NCBI RefSeq assembly: GCF_002282855.1
Contig: NZ_NRIR01000001.1
Span: 310,001-374,000 of the forward strand
DNA: 64,000 nucleotides
Direction: 5' to 3'
DNA from: Paraferrimonas sedimenticola
GTDB lineage: Bacteria; Pseudomonadota; Gammaproteobacteria; Enterobacterales; Shewanellaceae
Shown: one piece after another, positions 35,167-44,882 of the stretch
How the letters are laid out: each line of letters starts with the position of its first letter
Position numbering within the stretch: the stretch's first letter is position 1
Program-made: the position numbers and the translations under genes
Notes under the pieces: model-generated
What the model was told of the DNA's origin: nothing
The model's database searches: none
The model's input: the letters and a program-made list of their open reading frames with translations, nothing else

Positions 35167-37563
35167 TTAGAACAGAAGACTAAACTCAACACCCATGGTA
35201 CGCGGCAGACCACGACGGGTCGTTGGCGAGCCGATCACCGCACCTTGTCCACCGATACCAATCAAGTACTTCTCATCGAAGACGTTGTTGGCGTAGGCTG
35301 CAAGCTGCCAATCACCTGAGTACGGCATATAGGTAATACGCGCGTTACTAATAGAGTAAGCCTTGATGCGATCCGCAGGACCCGCGCCTGACGAGTCAAC
35401 CCGATCGTCAACCCATGAGTAGTCAAAACGGAAGGCCAAGTCGCCAGTCTCTCCCAGCGGCAAGTTGTAATCGGCCGCTGCGTACACCTTGTTCTTAGGC
35501 ATAGAGGACAATGGCAAGCCAGTGATATCGTCTTCCGGACCTTCGCCTGGGAACAAGTCGTAGCGAGTGTACTTAGTATCAACGTAGCCGTAGTTGGCCA
35601 ATAGGTTGAAGTTCTGAGTCACCGCCCAGTTGAACTCTAGCTCAAAACCCTTACCTTCAGCATCGGCGTTGCGAACGTTGTAGGTAGGTACTGCGCCAGA
35701 AGGACCAGACAGCTTAAAGGTTTGCAGGTCTTTGTAATCCCAGAAGAACACAGAACCATTAAAGCGAATATCGTTGTCTAGCCAAGAGGTTTTCCAACCC
35801 GCTTCGTAGTTCCAAACGGTTTCTGGTTCAAAGGCTGGATCTTGACCCAAAGAGTTAAAACCACCAGCTTTGAAACCTTGTGCTATCGAGGCGTACAACA
35901 TGGCATCGTCGGTCGCCTTGAAGTTAACTACGGCACGCGGGGTCAGTTTGCTCCAGCTGTCGCTTTGCTTCTCACCATTAAACTGGTCGAAGAAGGCCAG
36001 ACCGAAAGGAACGTTTGGAATACCAATTGCGTTCATACCCGGGGTGAAGGTGATTTCGTTTTGGTACTGAGACCAAATTTGGAAATCTTTCTTATCGTAG
36101 GTGTAACGCGCACCAAAGGTCAGGTCTAAGCGATCGGTAACGCTGTAAATCAAATCACCAAAGATCGCAGCACTGGTAAAGGTACCTTCATCAAAGGTTT
36201 GCTCTAACCAAGGCTTACCATAGTTGAGCGCGGCAATCTCCATTAACAGCAGGTTTGGATCCGCATAGCCAAGTGCTTCAGAGATGACAGGAAGTGCGGG
36301 ACCAAGCTCCGAGCCCACGAGTCCCATCCAACCAGCACCTGCTGGAATGTTAGGGATCATCTCGCCTGGAATACCTGAGTCGTGCAGAATAAAGGTATCA
36401 ACGGTAGCGCCAGTCAGTATTACGTCGTGTTGCTGCTTGGCTTTCTCGTGGCTGAAGTTAACGCCGGTTACCCAGTCCAACTTGCCATCCGTATTCGAGG
36501 TCAAACGGAACTCTTGGCTGAATACCTTGTTATCTTCGCGGTTATCGGTCGCGAAGTAGAAGCGAGGATCCGCAGAGCCGTCATCGTCTTGTAGGTTGTT
36601 TGCGTCGAACTGGCGGTATGAAGTGATCGAGGTGAAAGTCATACTCTCCATCTCGTGATTCACTTCCAGTGATGTGCCGAACAAGTCACGCATTTCGTTG
36701 CCATCGGCGTCAGTGGCCACTGGGCCAAATGGGTCAGCCGGAGCAATCGCGGCGTTGCGCGAAGCAATAATGGTTCCGTAGCGGTCAACTTTGTCGAACT
36801 CGGCACGGAAAATCACCTCAGTCGCTGCTGAAGGCGTCCATAGCAACGCACCACGTACCGAGCGAGTATCTTCTTTACCTAGGGCGTCACCGCCGCCAGC
36901 ACGGTCAACGTAACCGTCTGACTTGTCGATCAGCGCTGATAGGCGCAGGCCTACGGTTTCGCTAATACCAAAGTTGAACATACCCTCGCCTTTGGTGCGA
37001 TTGTAGTTACCCAAGGTGACCTTGAAGTTACCTTCGTTGTCAGCGGTCATAGGTTTTTTGGTAATAACGTGAATGGCACCCGCCACCGCGTTACGACCAA
37101 ATAGCGTACCCTGTGGGCCTTTTAGAATTTCGACACGCTCGATGTCGTTGAAGTTCAGCTGAGCAGAACCCGAGCGGCCTGTGTATACGCCATCCACGTA
37201 TACCGCCACGGCAGGATCTGAACCAATACCAAAGTCAGCGGTGCGAATACCGCGAATGGTGTAGCGAGGCTGAGTTACGCTGAGGTTGTTGGATTCCATG
37301 CCCGGGGTGGCAGGGCCAAGGTCGTTGATGTTGTTGGCGCCAAGTTTAACGATGTCATCGTTAGAGAACGCACTAATCGCGATAGGTACTTCTTGAATGC
37401 TCTGTGCACGTTTCTGCGCAGTTACTTCAATGACTTCAATACCTTTGGTTTCTTCTGCTTCGTCAGCGAAAGCAACCGGTGAAGCCCCTAAGCTCAGCGC
37501 AGCGGCAACCGCAAACGCCAGCGAATTCAGCGGCATAGCGCCGGAGTTCTGTCCCTGTTTCAT
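35167..37563 (-). CDS. TonB-dependent outer-membrane receptor, 798 residues
   Basis: A signal peptide ends near residue 33 (FADEAEE). The TonB box-like IEVIEVTAQKR is followed by the plug domain (VPIAISAFSNDDI, RYTIRGIRT, VYVDGVYTGRSG, VEILKGPQGTLFGRNAVAGAI). The large beta-barrel ends in VEFSLLF, with a terminal Phe. The plug resembles the Caulobacter-type receptors for siderophores or plant/algal compounds; the substrate is unknown. A possible Fur site lies 48 bases upstream. It is transcribed alone, with its own terminator. Confidence 0.93.
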   Translation of the reverse strand: MKQGQNSGAMPLNSLAFAVAAALSLGASPVAFADEAEETKGIEVIEVTAQKRAQSIQEVPIAISAFSNDDIVKLGANNINDLGPATPGMESNNLSVTQPRYTIRGIRTADFGIGSDPAVAVYVDGVYTGRSGSAQLNFNDIERVEILKGPQGTLFGRNAVAGAIHVITKKPMTADNEGNFKVTLGNYNRTKGEGMFNFGISETVGLRLSALIDKSDGYVDRAGGGDALGKEDTRSVRGALLWTPSAATEVIFRAEFDKVDRYGTIIASRNAAIAPADPFGPVATDADGNEMRDLFGTSLEVNHEMESMTFTSITSYRQFDANNLQDDDGSADPRFYFATDNREDNKVFSQEFRLTSNTDGKLDWVTGVNFSHEKAKQQHDVILTGATVDTFILHDSGIPGEMIPNIPAGAGWMGLVGSELGPALPVISEALGYADPNLLLMEIAALNYGKPWLEQTFDEGTFTSAAIFGDLIYSVTDRLDLTFGARYTYDKKDFQIWSQYQNEITFTPGMNAIGIPNVPFGLAFFDQFNGEKQSDSWSKLTPRAVVNFKATDDAMLYASIAQGFKAGGFNSLGQDPAFEPETVWNYEAGWKTSWLDNDIRFNGSVFFWDYKDLQTFKLSGPSGAVPTYNVRNADAEGKGFELEFNWAVTQNFNLLANYGYVDTKYTRYDLFPGEGPEDDITGLPLSSMPKNKVYAAADYNLPLGETGDLAFRFDYSWVDDRVDSSGAGPADRIKAYSISNARITYMPYSGDWQLAAYANNVFDEKYLIGIGGQGAVIGSPTTRRGLPRTMGVEFSLLF

Positions 37564-37610
37564 GTCTTGCCCCGATGGTTAGTTGTTATATTTGTTTCAA
37601 GCAATGCTTG

Positions 37611-37629
37611 TTTAATTATTATTGTTATC
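37611..37629 (-). promoter_or_regulatory. Candidate Fur box upstream of the TonB receptor
   Basis: On the minus strand the 19-mer beginning GATAACAATAATAATT matches the classical E. coli Fur consensus at 14 of 19 positions by my count. It lies 48 bases before the receptor start. The AT-rich setting makes a chance match possible. Confidence 0.35.
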
Positions 37630-37750
37630 AGTTGAGTATTTACTCACCAGTAACATTAACATAACAGCTAACACACAAAAGGGAAGTGTTTTTTAGCGAG
37701 TTAGTTGCACTAATGTACAACTAACTCATTAAGGACAGATTTGTACTAAC

Positions 37751-38401
37751 TCAGCTAAACAGTTGATCGGCGACGAAGGGGTTGTTGCGACGTTCTTCGG
37801 CAAATTGTCCTTCTGGACCATGACCGGGAACAAAGGTTACCTGCTCTCCCAAAGGCCAGAGTTTTTCACGGATAGAGCGAATTAACGCGGCGTGATCCGA
37901 TTGAGGAAAATCGGTGCGACCAATAGAGCCACAAAACAGCACATCGCCCACCCAAGCTGTTTGACTTTGTGGGTGAAAAATAGCGACATGTCCTGGGGTA
38001 TGTCCTGGCACATGGACCACATCGAACTGGTGCTCGCCCAAAGATAGAGTGTCACCATCTTTTAAGTAGCGAGTCGGAGTAAAAGACTCAATTGGGTCAA
38101 AGCCAAACATTTGGCTTTGCTGTCCTAAACCGTCCAGCCAAAATTGGTCCTGCTCGCCTGGGCCGATAATATCTACCCCGTATTTGGTCGCCAACTGACT
38201 AGAGGCACCTACGTGGTCTAAATGTCCGTGAGTTAACCAAATCTGGGCCAGTTCGACACCCGCTTTTTCAATCGCTTGGGAAATTCGATCAGGGTCTCCG
38301 CCGGGGTCCACCAAGGCTGCCTGCTTGGTTTGTTCGCACCATATGAGCGAGCAGTTTTGCTGAAAAGGGGTGACAGGAATGATTGTGTACTGCAAAGACA
38401 T
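37751..38401 (-). CDS. MBL-fold hydrolase, glyoxalase II-like (YcbL family)
   Basis: The 216-residue protein has the metallo-beta-lactamase metal motif THGHLDHVG (HxHxDH), a later VPGHTPGHVAIF His, and the Asp in WVGDVLFCGSIGRTD. Size and motifs match YcbL-type type II glyoxalases, which lack the glyoxalase II C-terminal substrate domain. The N-terminus is MSLQYTIIPVTPFQQNCSL in the family, so I use the ATG at 38401; the frame opens 21 codons earlier at 38464. It is downstream of the rpoS terminator. Confidence 0.9.
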   Translation of the reverse strand: MSLQYTIIPVTPFQQNCSLIWCEQTKQAALVDPGGDPDRISQAIEKAGVELAQIWLTHGHLDHVGASSQLATKYGVDIIGPGEQDQFWLDGLGQQSQMFGFDPIESFTPTRYLKDGDTLSLGEHQFDVVHVPGHTPGHVAIFHPQSQTAWVGDVLFCGSIGRTDFPQSDHAALIRSIREKLWPLGEQVTFVPGHGPEGQFAEERRNNPFVADQLFS

Positions 38402-38520
38402 AGAAAGCGGAACTCCCAAAACTTTTAAGGCCCCCAGCATAGCTGATTCAACCGCCAAGATCATGACCCGGTGACTGTTACCTTGCTATCAATTGCCCAT
38501 GTTATTGAGCCCAAATACGA

Positions 38521-38552
38521 AAAAGAGCAAAAACCCAAGGGTTTTTGCTCTT
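38521..38552 (-). terminator. Intrinsic terminator downstream of rpoS
   Basis: A long perfect stem, AAGAGCAAAAACCC (38523-38536) with its complement at 38539-38552, has a two-base apex and A/T-rich flanks giving a T-run on the minus strand. It lies 26 bases after the rpoS stop. Confidence 0.88.
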
Positions 38553-38577
38553 ATGCGCTAGCTAACAATGTGAGGTT

Positions 38578-39600
38578 TTATTCCGCGCGGAATAGGGTCT
38601 CCACCGATAAGCCTTGGGCACCTAAGGAGTCGCGCAAGCGACGCAGGGCTTCGACTTGAATCTGACGTACTCGTTCTCGAGTCAAACCAATCTCGCGACC
38701 CACATCTTCTAAGGTCGATGGCTCGTAGCCCATCAGGCCAAAGCGACGTGCCAACACTTCTCTTTGTTTTGAGTTGAGCTCTTGCAACCACTTAACCACT
38801 GACGACTTAATGTCTTGGTCTTGTACGCAGTAATCAGGGCCAACCGAATCGTCGTCGGCAATGATGTCTAGAAGCGCTTTGTCTGACTCACCACCGATTG
38901 GCGTGTCTACCGAACTAATTTTCTCGTTCAGCTTGAGCATGCGCGACACATCTTCCACTGGCTTGTCTAATTTGGCTGCGATTTCTTCGGCGGTTGGTTC
39001 GTGGTCCAACTTATGGGCCAACTCGCGAGCGGTGCGCAGATAAACGTTAAGCTCCTTGACCACGTGAATCGGCAAGCGAATGGTTCGCGTCTGATTCATT
39101 ATCGCGCGCTCGATGGTCTGACGGATCCACCAAGTCGCATAGGTTGAAAAACGGAAACCGCGCTCTGGGTCAAACTTCTCAACTGCGCGAATCAAGCCCA
39201 AGTTGCCTTCTTCAATAAGGTCCAACAAGGCCAAACCGCGATTGTTGTATCGACGCGCAATTTTTACTACCAGACGAAGGTTACTTTCGATCATGCGGTT
39301 GCGTGATTTCTCACAACCTTTCAGCGCTTTACGAGCGAAAAACTTTTCTTCATCGGCACTTAATAGAGGGGAAAATCCAATCTCACTCAAGTACATTTGA
39401 GTGGCATCAAGATTTTTCTGAAGGTCTTCCTGAGTGCGCTTTTCAGACGCAGTGGTTTTTGCCGGCTTTTTCGTTTCTTTTGCCGCTTCGGCTTTCCTAG
39501 CCTGTTGTTCAACCGCTGCTTCGATGACGGTTGCTTCAATATCGTTTTGGTCAAAGTCGGTAACTGCAGACTCCGCCGCGTTGCTTTTTTTGTGACTCAT
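38578..39600 (-). CDS. rpoS: RpoS, stationary-phase sigma factor
   Basis: This is the general stress sigma factor (sigma-38). The 340-residue protein has region 1.2 ([21 protein letters not shown]) and region 2 ([38 protein letters not shown], then [17 protein letters not shown]). Region 3 follows, then region 4 with the [16 protein letters not shown] helix-turn-helix. The first 60 residues are a family-variable, charged extension. The gene follows nlpD by 105 bases, as in E. coli, where the main rpoS promoter lies inside nlpD. Post-transcriptional control through the leader is likely but not read here. Confidence 0.97.
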   Translation of the reverse strand: MSHKKSNAAESAVTDFDQNDIEATVIEAAVEQQARKAEAAKETKKPAKTTASEKRTQEDLQKNLDATQMYLSEIGFSPLLSADEEKFFARKALKGCEKSRNRMIESNLRLVVKIARRYNNRGLALLDLIEEGNLGLIRAVEKFDPERGFRFSTYATWWIRQTIERAIMNQTRTIRLPIHVVKELNVYLRTARELAHKLDHEPTAEEIAAKLDKPVEDVSRMLKLNEKISSVDTPIGGESDKALLDIIADDDSVGPDYCVQDQDIKSSVVKWLQELNSKQREVLARRFGLMGYEPSTLEDVGREIGLTRERVRQIQVEALRRLRDSLGAQGLSVETLFRAE

Positions 39601-39705
39601 ACTTAGTGTCTCCCGTGAACACTTGTACCCAGATTGTTTAATGCACCTTTACGGCCTCCCTGTTCCTTTGCAAAAAAGCTCTACCATGCAGTTGTGATAA
39701 ATCCT

Positions 39706-40605
39706 TCACGATTTAGGTAGAAAATTAAGGGGATTCACTGATTGTCCGCGAAAGCGAATTTCAAAGTGCAGCACCACTTGATTAGTGCCTGAACTCCCCA
39801 TATCGGCAATGCGCTGCCCTTGTCGCACGGTTTGCCGATCTTTAACCAAAATTCGGTCATTGTGAGCGTAGGCACTGAGGTAATCATCGTTATGTTTGAT
39901 GATAATCAGATTACCGTAGCCTCGTAAGGCGCTTCCTGCGTAGACTACCCTGCCATCCGCAGACGCCAAAACCGCGGTCCCCCGCGGTGCGGAAACTTTA
40001 ATACCGTTTCCACCTTGCTCACTAGAAGTATACCGACCGACCAGCTTGCCCTTTGCTGGCCAAATCCACGCACTGACTTTCTGTGATGCTGCCCTTGGGT
40101 CAGTTTTGTGGATAACTTGGTTAATATTTTGTTGACTTCCTGTAACAACATACTCCTGCGTAACAGGCTTATCAAGATCTTTTTTAGTTTTTTCTGAACT
40201 AGCCTTTGGCGCACTCGAATTTGAAGCTATCTGTTGTTTTTGTTGACTTTTTTGTGAAATTCTCGAGTTCGAACTAGCGTTTGAAGAATTAGAATTTTTG
40301 CTCGAAACTGCCGGTTTCGGCGCGCTACCACGCAGCTGAATCACTTGCCCGGGACGAATCACATAAGGTGGGGATAACTGGTTATTTCTGGCCAGCTGAC
40401 GGTAGTCCTGACCCGATGCAAAAGCGATAGAATACAGAGTATCGCCTTTTTTCACTTTGTAGTTTGAGGCTGACAGACTGCCTCTATCCTGACTGCGATA
40501 CACTTTTTTGGTGGAGATTTCGGTCACTGGCGCTGGGCGGTGGTTTTGAAAACTACAGCCCACCAAACTAAACACAAGGCAAAGTGTCCAGACCCATCTC
40601 AGCAT
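39706..40605 (-). CDS. nlpD: NlpD, LysM/LytM lipoprotein amidase activator
   Basis: An outer-membrane lipoprotein (lipobox LVGC, Cys17) that activates the amidase AmiC in cell separation. A LysM domain (about residues 48-92; YKVKKGDTLYSIAF, VIRPGQVIQL) binds peptidoglycan. A Ser/Asn/Gln-rich linker follows (about 95-155), then a LytM/M23 domain to residue 299. The metal-binding His and Asp of active M23 enzymes are replaced (NGIKVSAPRG), while LHFEIR is kept, as expected for the non-enzymatic NlpD type. It is 3 bases after pcm. Confidence 0.95.
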   Translation of the reverse strand: MLRWVWTLCLVFSLVGCSFQNHRPAPVTEISTKKVYRSQDRGSLSASNYKVKKGDTLYSIAFASGQDYRQLARNNQLSPPYVIRPGQVIQLRGSAPKPAVSSKNSNSSNASSNSRISQKSQQKQQIASNSSAPKASSEKTKKDLDKPVTQEYVVTGSQQNINQVIHKTDPRAASQKVSAWIWPAKGKLVGRYTSSEQGGNGIKVSAPRGTAVLASADGRVVYAGSALRGYGNLIIIKHNDDYLSAYAHNDRILVKDRQTVRQGQRIADMGSSGTNQVVLHFEIRFRGQSVNPLNFLPKS

Positions 40606-40608
40606 GCG

Positions 40609-41247
40609 CTATTCCAGATCACCAGCGATTAGAGGAACAAAACGCACCGCCTCTACCGTGGTACGGACAAATTCATCGCCGCGTCGCTCGATCAACAACA
40701 AGGATTGCTGCCCCTCACCCACGGGAATGATCAATCGACCGCCATCGGCGAGCTGGTTCAACAAGTCCTGTGGCACAGAGGCCGCCGCCGCAGTCACCAT
40801 AATCGCATCAAAGGGTCCTTTGCTAGCCCAGCCTTTCCAACCGTCGCCGTATTTAAAGCTGACGTTGTGAAGGTCTAGCTGTTTTAGGCGCTTTCGCGCC
40901 AAAATCTGTAAGCTCTTGATGCGCTCAACTGTGGCTAGTTGCGGTACCAACTGAGCCAGAATGGCTGCTTGATAGCCAGAGCCTGTACCTATCTCAAGCA
41001 CACTCTTAGGCGAGTTTTGCAGTAACAACTCGGTCATGCGCGCCACTATGTAAGGCTGAGATATGGTTTGTCCCTGACCAATGGGTAGCGCAGTATTTTC
41101 ATAGGCCTTTAGCGCCAGCGCATCGTCGATAAACATGGCTCGCGGCGTTGAAGCAATCGCCTGCAACACTTGCGCATGAGTAATACCGGCTTGTGCCAGT
41201 GTCTGTGCCAAACGTCGCCCTGCGGCAGTGGCTAATCCTTGATTCAT
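40609..41247 (-). CDS. pcm: Protein-L-isoaspartate O-methyltransferase
   Basis: The enzyme repairs isoaspartyl damage by S-adenosylmethionine-dependent methylation. The 212 residues contain the substrate motif [17 protein letters not shown], the SAM-binding [16 protein letters not shown] and the later YGDGWKGW and [11 protein letters not shown] motifs. The start overlaps the surE stop by four bases. The surE-pcm-nlpD-rpoS order is conserved across gammaproteobacteria. Confidence 0.96.
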   Translation of the reverse strand: MNQGLATAAGRRLAQTLAQAGITHAQVLQAIASTPRAMFIDDALALKAYENTALPIGQGQTISQPYIVARMTELLLQNSPKSVLEIGTGSGYQAAILAQLVPQLATVERIKSLQILARKRLKQLDLHNVSFKYGDGWKGWASKGPFDAIMVTAAAASVPQDLLNQLADGGRLIIPVGEGQQSLLLIERRGDEFVRTTVEAVRFVPLIAGDLE

Positions 41248-41981
41248 TCAGCGATCCATTGTGCTAACTCAGACAAACGTTCATACGCGGTCAAATCCAC
41301 CCAAAGTGGGGTAATCGACACATAGCCTTGATTGACCGCGTCAAAGTCAGTGCCCTCTCCTGCGTCTTGTTGCTCGCCAGGAGGGCCTAACCAGAATATT
41401 TCACGACCGGCAGGATCCGAGGTACGGATCATTCCTTCGGCCTTGTGACGAGCTCCTAAGCGCGTCACTCGAATGCCTTTAATTTGCTCTAACGGCAAAT
41501 CCGGCACATTGACATTGAGAATTTGGTCTTTGGCCAGCGGTAAGCGCTGCATCTTTTCTACCAGCTGCTTGGCGATTTGCGCGGCAGTATCAAAATGGTT
41601 TTTGCCAACCAGGGATATCGCCATCGCCGGCAGCCCCAAAAAGCGCCCTTCCATAGCCGCGGCGACGGTGCCCGAGTAGATGGTGTCATCGCCCAGATTC
41701 GCGCCGTGGTTAATGCCCGCAATAACCATCGCAGGCTCTTGCTCGCACAGCTCGCGGATCGCCAAATGAACACAGTCGGTCGGGGTGCCATTGACCGCAA
41801 TAAAGTCATTTTCCAAGCGCTGAATTCGCAGCGGATTGGTTAAGGTTAAGCTGTTTGACGCCCCCGAACAGTTGCGGTCCGGCGCCACGGTTAACACTTG
41901 GCCTAATTCAGACAAAGCGCTCGACAGCGCTTTGATTCCTTCGGCATTGACGCCGTCATCGTTACTAACCAATAAATTCAT
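41244..41981 (-). CDS. surE: SurE 5'-/3'-nucleotidase
   Basis: SurE is a metal-dependent nucleotidase and exopolyphosphatase. The 245-residue protein begins [19 protein letters not shown], with the metal-binding Asp8-Asp9. The [15 protein letters not shown] and [13 protein letters not shown]-like [13 protein letters not shown] motifs are typical, as is [22 protein letters not shown]. It lies nine bases after truD and overlaps pcm. Confidence 0.96.
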   Translation of the reverse strand: MNLLVSNDDGVNAEGIKALSSALSELGQVLTVAPDRNCSGASNSLTLTNPLRIQRLENDFIAVNGTPTDCVHLAIRELCEQEPAMVIAGINHGANLGDDTIYSGTVAAAMEGRFLGLPAMAISLVGKNHFDTAAQIAKQLVEKMQRLPLAKDQILNVNVPDLPLEQIKGIRVTRLGARHKAEGMIRTSDPAGREIFWLGPPGEQQDAGEGTDFDAVNQGYVSITPLWVDLTAYERLSELAQWIAE

Positions 41982-41990
41982 GGATTATTG

Positions 41991-43043
41991 TTACCCGTTT
42001 TCATTCGGCTTTTCAATGGATTGAGCGTCAACATAGGTAGTAATTTCACGTACTACCGCAGTGGCAAACGCACCGGCTGGCAGCACAAAACTCAACTTTA
42101 GCGTAGCGGCTTGCGCATCCCACTCATACTGAAAATTTTGCGGATGCAGTAGCAATGGCCGCCGCTCTTGCTCAAGCCCGTATTGAGCCAACCCTTCAAC
42201 CAACTCTGGACTGGCATCGCCAATTGCCCGTTCTAATGCTAAGGCTTGGCCTTGGCTGGCCAGTGGCCCTTTGCCCCACAGCGGTGCCGACAGTTGAATG
42301 TCTTGGCTATCCAAACGCTTCTGTAAGGTTTGATCCCAAGCTTCTGATTGGAAGTAACTTCGCGAGCCGCTGAGCATCAATGCATCACCATCAATCCCGG
42401 CAACTCCATGCTGAGCAATACGCGCACTGACGCTCAAATTGAACAGATACGCTCGCGCCGCCGATAAGTACATGCCGCGCTTGTGTCTGTCTTTGGCCTT
42501 GCGCCCTGCAAACATCTCATAGGCTCGAGTCAGGTTGTTGCCGTTTTGGCCAAACCTTTGTTCGCCGAAGTAATTGGGCACACCATGCAGCTCAATTTGC
42601 TTTAAACGCGCTTCGAGGTCGTCGTTGGCCACCACATCGCGCAGCAACAACTCAAACCGGTTACCCGCCAACGCGCCGGTACGCAGTTTTTTGCGGTGAC
42701 GAGTGTGCTCTAGCACCTGAATTTGGTCGGTGTTTATCTCACTCCAATTGGGCTCATCTTTGCCGGGAATACGCACGCAAAACCATTGTTCGGTCACCGC
42801 ATGGCGGTCTTTTTGACCCGCCACAGAAACGTCTCTTGGAGGCACGCCGGCAAAGCGGGCAATCACCTTTGCCACGTAGGCCGTATTTTGGCCTATTTTG
42901 CGCACATACAAATAGTGGTGCTCGCCCTCGCCATCAAAGCTAAAGGGCAGAATCTCGCGTACCTGAAAGTCGCTAGGCTCACTTCGCAACACCGCTGTCG
43001 ATTGTGGCGGGGTTTGCAGGTAGCTCAGACTGGTCATATCCAT
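41991..43043 (-). CDS. truD: TruD tRNA pseudouridine-13 synthase
   Basis: TruD makes pseudouridine 13 in tRNA-Glu. The 350-residue protein has the catalytic motif AGQKDRHAVTEQ with nucleophile Asp79. Other family motifs are DFQVREILPF, YVRKIGQNTAYVA, GNRFELLLRD, GVPNYFGEQRFGQNGNN and FVLPAGAFATAVVRE. The ATG overlaps the ispF stop by one base (TAATG). Confidence 0.96.
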   Translation of the reverse strand: MDMTSLSYLQTPPQSTAVLRSEPSDFQVREILPFSFDGEGEHHYLYVRKIGQNTAYVAKVIARFAGVPPRDVSVAGQKDRHAVTEQWFCVRIPGKDEPNWSEINTDQIQVLEHTRHRKKLRTGALAGNRFELLLRDVVANDDLEARLKQIELHGVPNYFGEQRFGQNGNNLTRAYEMFAGRKAKDRHKRGMYLSAARAYLFNLSVSARIAQHGVAGIDGDALMLSGSRSYFQSEAWDQTLQKRLDSQDIQLSAPLWGKGPLASQGQALALERAIGDASPELVEGLAQYGLEQERRPLLLHPQNFQYEWDAQAATLKLSFVLPAGAFATAVVREITTYVDAQSIEKPNENG

Positions 43044-43525
43044 TAGGCTGACTCCGCCATCAGTAATACCGCGGCCTCACAGGCAATGCCTTCTTTACGG
43101 CCGGTGAAGCCGAGCTTTTCAGTGGTGGTGGCTTTCACATTCACACAGTCCATGGCTAGGCCCAAGTCCTCGGCGATGTTGGCACGCATGGCATCAATGT
43201 GCGGTCGCATCTTTGGCGCCTGAGCTATGATGGTGCAATCCAAATTGGCCACTTTGAAGCCCTTGTCCAGAACCAGTCGATAAGCGTGCTTTAACAAAGC
43301 TCGACTGTCAGCGCCTTTGAATTCCGGATCGGTATCGGGGAAGTGCAATCCTATGTCACCGAGTGCCACCGCCCCTAATAAAGCGTCGGTTAGCGCGTGG
43401 AGCAACACATCGCCATCGGAGTGGGCCACTAGGCCCTGCTCGTAGTCAATGGCGACGCCCCCCAGAATAATCGGCCCGTCGCCACCGAACTTGTGTACGT
43501 CAAAACCTTGGCCAATACGCATCAT
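43043..43525 (-). CDS. ispF: IspF, 2-C-methyl-D-erythritol 2,4-cyclodiphosphate synthase
   Basis: This is the cyclase step of the MEP isoprenoid pathway. The 160 residues include the metal-binding GQGFDVHKF near the N-terminus, [31 protein letters not shown] and the C-terminal [21 protein letters not shown]. Two ATG codons in tandem overlap the ispD stop; either is a possible start. Confidence 0.97.
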   Translation of the reverse strand: MMRIGQGFDVHKFGGDGPIILGGVAIDYEQGLVAHSDGDVLLHALTDALLGAVALGDIGLHFPDTDPEFKGADSRALLKHAYRLVLDKGFKVANLDCTIIAQAPKMRPHIDAMRANIAEDLGLAMDCVNVKATTTEKLGFTGRKEGIACEAAVLLMAESA

Positions 43526-44274
43526 GAGGTTTGCTCCTGAGAAGATAAAATAAGCTCAGCTAAGGCCAAGTCTTGCGGGTGAGTAATCTTTAAATTGGTC
43601 ATGCTATCCGCCACTAAACCAACACGACCACCAGCCCATTCGATGGCTGACGCTTCATCGGTGATAGCCACACCTTGGGCTAGCGCGTCAGACAGCGCAC
43701 GATGCAATTCGAGTAATGGGAAGCATTGAGGCGTTAGCGCGTGCCACAGGCCATCGCGCGGCTCGGTTTTCGCCACATTGGTGCCATCGTTACTGCGCTT
43801 CATGGTATCGCGCACCGGTGCCGCTAAAATCGCGCCATGCCCTTGTTGCTGACAAAAACTCAGTAAATCGTCGATGGCTTTTGAGGTTACGCAAGGGCGC
43901 GCCGCATCGTGTACCAGTACCCAGGTCTGCGACGCTTTCTCAGCCCCCAAGTGTTCTATGGTGGCGGTTAACGCATTGAGTACCGAATCGGCGCGCTCGG
44001 CACCACCGCTGATACGAGTGACTCGGTCGTCTTGGGCGCAAGCTTGGTCAGCGTAGTAGCCGTCACCATCGCTAACTGCGCACACCACTTGCTGAATCTG
44101 CCCATGGGACAATAAGCGGTCGATGGTGGTTTGCAGTATGGTTTTAGAGGCGATGGGCAAGTACTGCTTTGGACAGTTTGCTTGCATGCGAGCACCAACA
44201 CCAGCCGCCGGCACAATCGCTACAACTGAGATGGTATTTAAAGCGTGTAATTCAGAACTAGAGCTTGAGGTCAT
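43522..44274 (-). CDS. ispD: IspD, 2-C-methyl-D-erythritol 4-phosphate cytidylyltransferase
   Basis: Transfers CMP to methylerythritol phosphate. The nucleotidyltransferase signature [25 protein letters not shown] is clear (split here only by description), with later [12 protein letters not shown] and [12 protein letters not shown]. The first ATG is at 44274, giving 250 residues with a 22-residue lead before the core. A TTG at 44304 would add ten residues and sits three bases after ftsB. Neither start has a good ribosome-binding site, so coupling to ftsB is likely. Confidence 0.95.
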   Translation of the reverse strand: MTSSSSSELHALNTISVVAIVPAAGVGARMQANCPKQYLPIASKTILQTTIDRLLSHGQIQQVVCAVSDGDGYYADQACAQDDRVTRISGGAERADSVLNALTATIEHLGAEKASQTWVLVHDAARPCVTSKAIDDLLSFCQQQGHGAILAAPVRDTMKRSNDGTNVAKTEPRDGLWHALTPQCFPLLELHRALSDALAQGVAITDEASAIEWAGGRVGLVADSMTNLKITHPQDLALAELILSSQEQTS

Positions 44275-44307
44275 AGTGGGTTTAGCGAGTCGAACGGCAC
44301 TCAATGC

Positions 44308-44592
44308 TTATTGGCGGGCAGGACGATTGATGACCCGATAAAAGGTCTCCCCGTCTTTGACCATGCCCAGCTCTTGACGGGCGCGTTCTTCGATCGCCTG
44401 TGAACCTTCTTTTAAATCTTTAATTTCGTTGTGTAACACCTGATTGCGAGCTTCCAGTTGTTGATTGCTCGCGCGCTGCGCCTCGATCTGCCCTTGCAGT
44501 TGAAAGTACTGCGGCAGCGAGTTATTGCCAAACCATAACCGGTATTGCAGCATCAACAGCAGCACCAGCAAAATCCCTAGCAAACGCTTCAT
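44308..44592 (-). CDS. ftsB: FtsB cell-division protein
   Basis: FtsB is a small bitopic division protein that forms the FtsQ-FtsL-FtsB complex. The 94 residues start MKRLLGILLVLLLMLQYRLWFG, a single membrane span. A leucine-zipper-like coiled coil follows (about 25-70; IEAQRASNQQLEARNQVLHNE), then the conserved EERARQELGMVKDGETFY. The frame opens nine codons earlier at 44619, but the start at 44592 gives the usual N-terminus. Confidence 0.94.
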   Translation of the reverse strand: MKRLLGILLVLLLMLQYRLWFGNNSLPQYFQLQGQIEAQRASNQQLEARNQVLHNEIKDLKEGSQAIEERARQELGMVKDGETFYRVINRPARQ

Positions 44593-44829
44593 GTGTGTCT
44601 CACATTCCAATCCATCCAAATATGATCACTCAAAGCACTGCAAAAAGAAAGTGATGCACGGCATTTCATGACCCTCATCTAGACCAAGTGTCAGTTTGTG
44701 CTTCGATTTGGCCAAAAAAGCGCTGCTTGCCCAGTTGGCTAGCCCTAAGTCACTGCGACTCTGGCTCTGCTTCCTCGAGCTTGTAGCAAGCGCTCAAAAT
44801 TGCTGAACATATCAAAAGCCAGACATAAA

Positions 44830-44861
44830 AAATGCCAGCGACCGCAAGGTCACTGGCATTT
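44830..44861 (-). terminator. Intrinsic terminator of the second TonB receptor gene
   Basis: On the minus strand a 14-base stem with one G-U pair and a four-base loop (44830-44861) is followed by a T-run. It lies 22 bases after the receptor stop. Confidence 0.88.
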
Positions 44862-44882
44862 CAATTAACGCTTAACTAGCCG

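Noticed and set aside
40107-40115. An exact TTATCCACA DnaA-box 9-mer (minus strand) inside nlpD
   Set aside because: It is a single copy inside a conserved coding region, without the palindromes or the paired box seen in the two elements at 59.7 and 63.6 kb. Chance is enough.
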